Made by a program: the position numbers and the translations under genes | The notes under the pieces: model-generated | The model's input: the letters and a program-made list of their open reading frames with translations, nothing else | What the model was told of the DNA's origin: nothing | The model's database searches: none | Shown: piece after piece, positions 59,397 through 64,000 of the stretch | Numbering within the stretch: the stretch's first letter is position 1 | Layout of the letters: the number at the start of each line of letters is the position of its first letter | Assembly: GCA_003220495.1 (NCBI GenBank) | Contig: QHSP01000024.1 | Location: 38,314 to 102,313, forward strand | Reading direction: 5' to 3' | DNA from: Candidatus Rokuibacteriota bacterium | GTDB taxonomy: Bacteria > Methylomirabilota > Methylomirabilia > Rokubacteriales > CSP1-6 | Length of the DNA: 64,000 nt

Positions 59397-61001
59397 CTAA
59401 CGCTCGAGCCAGACGCGGCCGTAGAGGACCTTGATCTCCGCGTTGTAGACGTAGCCCTTCATCCACGGCTGGGCCACGCTGTAGAACGGCGAGCCCGAGA
59501 TCGTATTCCAGTAGAGCTTGTCGGCGCTGAACTCCTGGAACTCCTTCGCGATCACCTTGCGCTTCCCCGGGTCCATCTCGCGGGCGTAGCGCGCGTAGTA
59601 GTCGTCGACCTTCGTGTCCGTGTGGCGCGCGCTGTTCCAGGCGGCGGTGCTCATCGACAGGAAGCCGTTGAGGTCCAGGGTCAGCTGCGACGCGAGGTCT
59701 TCGACGTACATGTCGAAGGCGCCGTCCTGGGTCGCGGTGTTCATCCAGCTGACCTTGTCGGTCAGCCGGATGTTCGCCGTCACGCCGATGCGCGCCATCT
59801 GCTCCTTGATCACGGTGGTGATGACGCTGAACACGCTCTTCTCGGTATTGGTCATCAGCTCGAACGTGAGCGGCTTCTGCGGCCCGTACCCGGCCTCGGC
59901 CAGCAGCGCCTTCGCCCTGGCCGGATCGTAGGGACACATGTGTGTGACGTCCACGGTGTCCGTGGTGCCCGGCGGGATGATCCCGAGCCAGGGGGTGGCG
60001 CGCCCCTTGAACGCGATCTTGACGATCTCCTTGCGGTCGATGCCGTAGCAGCCGATCGCCTTGCGCACGCGAATGTCGGCGAAGATCGGATGCGGGGCGC
60101 GGTCCGTGGACATCGGCTTGCCGTCCTTCGCGACCGTGACCTTCATCATCGCGACCATCGGGGTCGTCTCTTTACCGGTCATGATCTGGGCGCGCGGGTT
60201 CTGCGCCTTCAAGGTGTCGAGATGGTCCGGCGAGAAATCCGGGATGAAGTCGACCTCGCCGGCCTTGAACGCCGCCAGCTGCGTGACGGGGTCCTTGATC
60301 ACGCGGATCGTGACGCGACTCAGGTACGGCAGCCCGGGCTCGAAGTATTTGTCGAACCGGTCCATCACCAGATGGCTGCCCTTCACCCACTCGACGAGCC
60401 TGAAGGGTCCGCATCCCACGACCGCCTCCGGCTTGCCCTGCTGGCGATCCTGCTGGCTGTACTTCTGCGTCGCGGTCGGCGAGAGGACCACGAAACCCAT
60501 CCGGTAGGCCGCGAGCATGTGGAGCATGAACGCGTAGGGCTGCTTGAGCCTGATCTGGACCGTCTGGGGATCGAGCGTCTCGACCGAATGCACCGACTCG
60601 TAGAAGGTGCGCATGCTCGAGCGGGTCGCCGGGTCCATGATCCGGTCGATGCTGAACTTCACCGCGGCCGCGTCGAGCGGCGTGCCGTCGTGAAAGACGA
60701 CGTCCTTTCGGAGCTTGAACGTGTAGAGCAGGCCGTCGGGCGTGATCTGCCAGGACTCTGCGGCGCTCGGCACGAACTTCCCGTCTGGCGTGATGGAGAG
60801 GAGGCCGCAGCCGATGTTCATGGCGACCCAGTTCAACTCGTACCCGGGGGCGGTGTAAAAGTCGAGGTTGGCGATCTCGTTGCCGTACGCGACACGCAGC
60901 GTGCCCCCACGCTTGGGCTCCTGCGCATGGGTCAAGAGCGGGAGCCCGGCGACGCAGGCGACCGCGAACCAGAGTCCCGTCAGAGCCCGACGTGTGCGCA
61001 T
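59397..61001 (-). CDS. ABC transporter substrate-binding protein, tandem paralogue 3
   Basis: A 534-residue homologue, first in the transcription order. Signal peptide ALTGLWFAVACVAGLPLLTHAQ. Same landmarks: RGGTLRVAYGNEIANLDFYT, VVGCGPFRLVEWVKGSH, RKAIGCYGIDRKEIV, HMCPYDPARAKALLAEAGYG. The GGGGAGGAAAG ribosome site is good. The 63-nt upstream gap to the D-aminoacylase gene holds AT-rich DNA that may carry a promoter, and a TTGACA lies just inside the end of that gene. Confidence 0.94.
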   Translation of the reverse strand: MRTRRALTGLWFAVACVAGLPLLTHAQEPKRGGTLRVAYGNEIANLDFYTAPGYELNWVAMNIGCGLLSITPDGKFVPSAAESWQITPDGLLYTFKLRKDVVFHDGTPLDAAAVKFSIDRIMDPATRSSMRTFYESVHSVETLDPQTVQIRLKQPYAFMLHMLAAYRMGFVVLSPTATQKYSQQDRQQGKPEAVVGCGPFRLVEWVKGSHLVMDRFDKYFEPGLPYLSRVTIRVIKDPVTQLAAFKAGEVDFIPDFSPDHLDTLKAQNPRAQIMTGKETTPMVAMMKVTVAKDGKPMSTDRAPHPIFADIRVRKAIGCYGIDRKEIVKIAFKGRATPWLGIIPPGTTDTVDVTHMCPYDPARAKALLAEAGYGPQKPLTFELMTNTEKSVFSVITTVIKEQMARIGVTANIRLTDKVSWMNTATQDGAFDMYVEDLASQLTLDLNGFLSMSTAAWNSARHTDTKVDDYYARYAREMDPGKRKVIAKEFQEFSADKLYWNTISGSPFYSVAQPWMKGYVYNAEIKVLYGRVWLER

Positions 61002-61064
61002 GGCGTCTTTCCTCCCCGACGAAACCGGACAGACCGGCAGCCGATAAGCGAAATTCGGGCTACT

Positions 61065-62687
61065 TTACAGCAGTCGCCTCCTGTCAACAAGGGGGGTCCC
61101 GGGAGGACGTCTCAGCACCCGGCCGGGGAGGGTGCCCGTATGGTCGCCGCCGTCCAGAACCACCTCGCCGTTCACCAGCACCGTGGACACGCCGACCGAA
61201 TACTGGTGGGGTTCGTCGTAGGTCGCGAGGTCGGCGATGCGGGCGGGGTCGAAGACCGTCACGTCCGCCCAGCAGCCCGCCCGCAATAGGCCGCGATCGA
61301 CGAGCCCGAGCGCCGCGGCCGACGCGCCCGTCGTCTTGTGAATGGCGGTCGGTAGGCTCAGCAGGCCGAGGTCACGGACGAAGGTGCCGAGGAGGCGGGC
61401 GTGCGTTCCGTACGAGCGCGGATGCGGCTTGCCCTGGCTGGTCACGCCCGAGGTCGCGAGGGCGTTGGCGTCCGAGCCGACCAGCACCCACGGCGTGCCG
61501 GTGATCTCGTGCACGTCCTTCTCGCTCATCGACGTGATCAGGATGCGCGTCGCGCCTCGATCGGCGATCAGGAAGTCGCACACGGCGTCCAGCGGATCGA
61601 CGCGCCGACGCCGCGCGATCTCGCCGAGCGTGCGGCCCGCGTCCTGGGGCTGATTCGGGGCGATCGCGACGCGGACGACGTCCCACGACGGGATGCGGCC
61701 GAAGTTGGTGAGGCCCTCGCGCGCGAGGTCCGCGCGGATTCGCGCGCGCGCCTCGGCCCGGCCGAGCCGGTCGAGCATCGCCGGAATCCCGCCCTCGACG
61801 ATCCAGCGCGGAAGGAGATTGCGAAGCGGATTGGTCGCGGTGTCGTACGGGTAGGCGTCGCAATCGACGGGGAGCCCGCGCGCACGGGCGGCGGCGATCT
61901 CACCGAGGAGGCGGCGGGCGCCGCCCCAGTTGTCGACGCCCGAGAGCTTCAGATGGGCGATCTGCACGTGGACGCCGGTCGCCTCGGCGACTTCGATCGC
62001 TTCGCGAACGGCGTCGCCCACGTGGTCGGCCTCGTCGCGGATGTGCGACGAGTACGCGGCGCCGTGGCGCCGGAGCACCCGGGCGAGCGCATGGATCTCG
62101 GCGGGGTCGGCATAGCACCCGGGCGCGGTGAAGAGCCCAGACGAGAGCCCCCACGCGCCGGCCGCCAAGGCCTCCGCGAGCAGGATCTCCATCGTGGAAG
62201 TCTCGGCGCTCGTGAGCGGTCGATTCTCCATCCCGGCGGTCATGAGGCGGAGCGTGTGGTGCCCAATTTGCAAGATTACATTGACCGAGCTCGCCGGAAA
62301 CCCGGCGACATACTCGGTGAAGGTCGTCTCCGCGAACGGGAGCGACGGGGCGCTCGGAGCCAGATATTCGCGAAGCATCGCCACGCGGTCGGGCAGCGCC
62401 GGGGCGGCCGAGAAGCCGCAGTTGCCGACGACCTCCAGGGTGACGCCCTGCCTGATCTTCGACTCGGCGCGAGGATTGAGCGGCAAGGTGAAGTCCGAGT
62501 GGGTGTGGATGTCGATGAGCCCGGGCGCGACGACCTGCCCGCGCGCGTCGATCACGCGGTGGGCGGGGCGTGATGAGCGGTGCTCGACGGCGACGATGCG
62601 GCCCGAGCTGACGCTCACGTCCGCGTCGATCCCGGGCGCGCCGGTGCCGTCGATCACGTGACCGCCTCGGATCAGCAGATCGTCCAT
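61065..62687 (-). CDS. D-aminoacylase / N-acyl-D-amino-acid deacylase family amidohydrolase
   Basis: A 540-residue amidohydrolase of the D-aminoacylase group, which removes acyl groups from N-acyl-D-amino acids. Visible signatures: GLIDIHTHSDF (His61, His63), EVVGNCGFSAAP (metal-bridging Cys), SSHIRDEAD, VQIAHLKLSG, and GSDANAL with the catalytic Asp. Full length. Located immediately upstream of three peptide-type binding proteins and two permeases, so the importer may bring in N-acylated or D-amino-acid compounds for it; this is inferred from position only. Confidence 0.93.
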   Translation of the reverse strand: MDDLLIRGGHVIDGTGAPGIDADVSVSSGRIVAVEHRSSRPAHRVIDARGQVVAPGLIDIHTHSDFTLPLNPRAESKIRQGVTLEVVGNCGFSAAPALPDRVAMLREYLAPSAPSLPFAETTFTEYVAGFPASSVNVILQIGHHTLRLMTAGMENRPLTSAETSTMEILLAEALAAGAWGLSSGLFTAPGCYADPAEIHALARVLRRHGAAYSSHIRDEADHVGDAVREAIEVAEATGVHVQIAHLKLSGVDNWGGARRLLGEIAAARARGLPVDCDAYPYDTATNPLRNLLPRWIVEGGIPAMLDRLGRAEARARIRADLAREGLTNFGRIPSWDVVRVAIAPNQPQDAGRTLGEIARRRRVDPLDAVCDFLIADRGATRILITSMSEKDVHEITGTPWVLVGSDANALATSGVTSQGKPHPRSYGTHARLLGTFVRDLGLLSLPTAIHKTTGASAAALGLVDRGLLRAGCWADVTVFDPARIADLATYDEPHQYSVGVSTVLVNGEVVLDGGDHTGTLPGRVLRRPPGTPLVDRRRLL

Positions 62688-62721
62688 CGCTCCTCCAGCA
62701 TGACGGTGAGCCGCGCCGCGG

Positions 62722-63510
62722 TCACCGGCGGCGAGCCCGCCAGATCTCTTCGCATGGCCATTGACGCGCCCACTCGAGCGTGACGTATTGGTAGCTCGTC
62801 GTCGCCGACTCCGGTGGCCGGAGCTCGATCAAGTCTTCGACCTCGAACCCATTGCGTCGCAGCACGCGAATCCAGTCCCCGTGCGAGAGATGGAACTCGA
62901 CCCCAGGGTCGCCGGGCCACTCGATGCGCCGCATCCCGAACGCTGGACGGAGGAGCCGTTCGCCGGCGACTCCGTCCTCCGCCGGCACGCAGAGCGCGAA
63001 GAGCATGGAGTTCACGAGGAAGATCAGCTCGCCGCCGGGTCTCAGGATCCGCGCCGCCTCGGCCACCCAGCGATCGGGATCCGCCCAGAGGCAGGCGCCG
63101 TATTCCGAGATCGCCAGATCGAACGCCGCGTCCCGGCAGGGCACGCGCTCGGCGTCGGCTTCGATCAGCGGGAACGCGAGGCCGTGCTTGCGCTGGAGCC
63201 GCCGCGCGGTCGCGAGCTGAGCCGGCGACGAATCGATCGCGACGACCTTGGCGCCGCGCCGGGCGAGCCACGCCGACACGTAGGCCGTGCCGCATCCGAG
63301 CTCGACACCGGCCTTGCCGGCGAGGTCTTTCGCCAGGACGCCGAGCTGCGACTCGGGCACGCGCCAGATGCCCCACGTTGGCTCCTGGCGCGCCCATGCC
63401 CGCTCGCCGCTCGCGGCGTAGTTCCGCGCCTCAGCGTCCCAGCGGATGCGGTTGCGTCGCACGTGCTCCGACAGCACGCTGTCGTCGGCCACGGCGCGCT
63501 CTAGGACCAC
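62722..63510 (-). CDS. class I SAM-dependent methyltransferase
   Basis: A 262-residue methyltransferase with SAM loop GVELGCGTAYVSAWLARRG, acidic strand VVAIDSSPAQLATA, EADAERVPCRDAAFDLAISEYG and ILRPGGELIFLVNS. GTG start at 63510, ribosome site unclear. It is not closely similar to the methyltransferase at 53 kb. It sits between a cupin and the D-aminoacylase genes. Substrate unknown. Confidence 0.92.
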   Translation of the reverse strand: MVLERAVADDSVLSEHVRRNRIRWDAEARNYAASGERAWARQEPTWGIWRVPESQLGVLAKDLAGKAGVELGCGTAYVSAWLARRGAKVVAIDSSPAQLATARRLQRKHGLAFPLIEADAERVPCRDAAFDLAISEYGACLWADPDRWVAEAARILRPGGELIFLVNSMLFALCVPAEDGVAGERLLRPAFGMRRIEWPGDPGVEFHLSHGDWIRVLRRNGFEVEDLIELRPPESATTSYQYVTLEWARQWPCEEIWRARRR

Positions 63511-63526
63511 GCCCGGGCGGGCGCGA

Positions 63527-64000
63527 TCACACGCGGGCCCGACCGAGGTGCGCGTCGCGCTGAGCCTGGAGCCCGGGATCCGAGTAGCTCATGAGGTCGG
63601 GCCGCGCGCGGCCGAGCATCACCTGGAGGTAGGCGGGCTCGAGCCCGACGTTCTCGAAGCCGTGGATGACGTTGGCGGGCGCCGACACGCAATCCCAGCG
63701 CCCGAGCACGGTCTCCTCACGGCGGCCAGCTCCGTCCTCGAAGAACACCTTCACCTTGCCGTCGAGGATGAAGAACACCTCCTCGACCTCGTGCGTGTGC
63801 GCGGCGTTGCCCTGGCCCGGCGGCACGAACATGACGCTCAAGGTGAACTGCTCGGCGGGAATCGCGCGCGCGTCGGTCTTGCCGGAGGCGCCGGCGCCGA
63901 TGTACCGGTGCTGGGCACGCCGGTAGCCCTCGACGCGCGCGTCGGCGAACGCGTCCCAGTCGGGCTGGCGATCCACGAAGCGGGCCACCCGGGTTTGCAA
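63527..64000 (-). CDS. cupin domain protein, 5' end at window edge
   Basis: At least 157 residues of a single-domain cupin. The metal-site motif is complete: AAHTHEVEEVFFILDGKVKV (HxH and Glu) and, later, VIHGFENVG with the third His. The reading frame is open to the edge; TTG at 64000 and an internal GTG are possible starts, but the gene may begin outside. Cupins of this type bind small metabolites as dioxygenases, isomerases or sensors; no assignment is possible. Sixteen nt upstream of the methyltransferase gene. Confidence 0.85.
   Translation of the reverse strand: MQTRVARFVDRQPDWDAFADARVEGYRRAQHRYIGAGASGKTDARAIPAEQFTLSVMFVPPGQGNAAHTHEVEEVFFILDGKVKVFFEDGAGRREETVLGRWDCVSAPANVIHGFENVGLEPAYLQVMLGRARPDLMSYSDPGLQAQRDAHLGRARV

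Overview
The window is high-GC DNA (roughly two thirds G+C by eye), densely coded, with many GTG/TTG starts and 1-14 nt gene overlaps. I see no rRNA, tRNA, CRISPR array, insertion sequence or phage gene. Gene content suggests a large-genome free-living soil or sediment bacterium, such as Candidatus Rokubacteria/Methylomirabilota or a similar non-model lineage. It includes many peptide-type ABC binding proteins, LLM flavin oxidoreductases, CoA-ester and MmgE/PrpD enzymes, LL-diaminopimelate aminotransferase, and a chemosensory operon carrying a Ras-like GTPase. The taxonomic guess is inference; no marker gene proves it.

Layout. 1-4105 (minus): a catabolic-looking run of cyclase-family hydrolase, SDR, MmgE/PrpD protein and quinone oxidoreductase. 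4212-9032 (plus): hybrid sensor kinase overlapping a NagZ-type glycosidase, then a DUF1460 amidase-like exported protein; the last two point to peptidoglycan turnover. 9061-13331: acetyltransferase, then amidase, LLM oxidoreductase and alpha/beta hydrolase. 13396-17735: exported low-complexity envelope proteins (DUF4124; FecR/DUF6600) and a MetE-like enzyme. 18015-23959: two tandem membrane proteins and one zinc-ribbon protein sharing an N-terminal domain I cannot name (here the DRR domain), with a MASE1 sensor kinase and an amidohydrolase between them.

24097-38053 is the most interesting part. A minus-strand pair (roadblock protein; TPR plus roadblock-like protein) diverges from a tightly packed plus-strand operon: CheY-like receiver, CheW, Tat-exported ABC-type binding protein, methyl-accepting protein, CheA with two HPt domains and a receiver, pseudo-receiver plus DUF4388/PATAN, receiver plus roadblock, a 702-residue membrane protein with a duplicated unknown module and roadblock-like C-terminus, an MglA-type GTPase, a roadblock/MglB-like protein, and a NERD-domain membrane protein. 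No CheR, CheB, pilus or flagellar gene is present. I read it as a phosphorelay wired to a Ras-like GTPase switch, perhaps for polarity or surface motility. It resembles cyanobacterial Pix/Pil operons joined to a Myxococcus MglA/MglB-like module. The wiring is inferred from order and domains.

38037-64000: DapL, two partial dipeptide-type ABC systems (binding proteins and permeases without ATPases), one with three tandem paralogous binding proteins, an AlkA-like glycosylase, an MMPL transporter, a second LLM oxidoreductase, a probable remnant of a zinc-ribbon adenylate cyclase, enoyl-CoA hydratase-like and ADP-forming acyl-CoA synthetase genes, two methyltransferases, a D-aminoacylase and a cupin cut by the window edge. 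A perfect 23-bp GC-rich hairpin separates the convergent operons near 42.9 kb.
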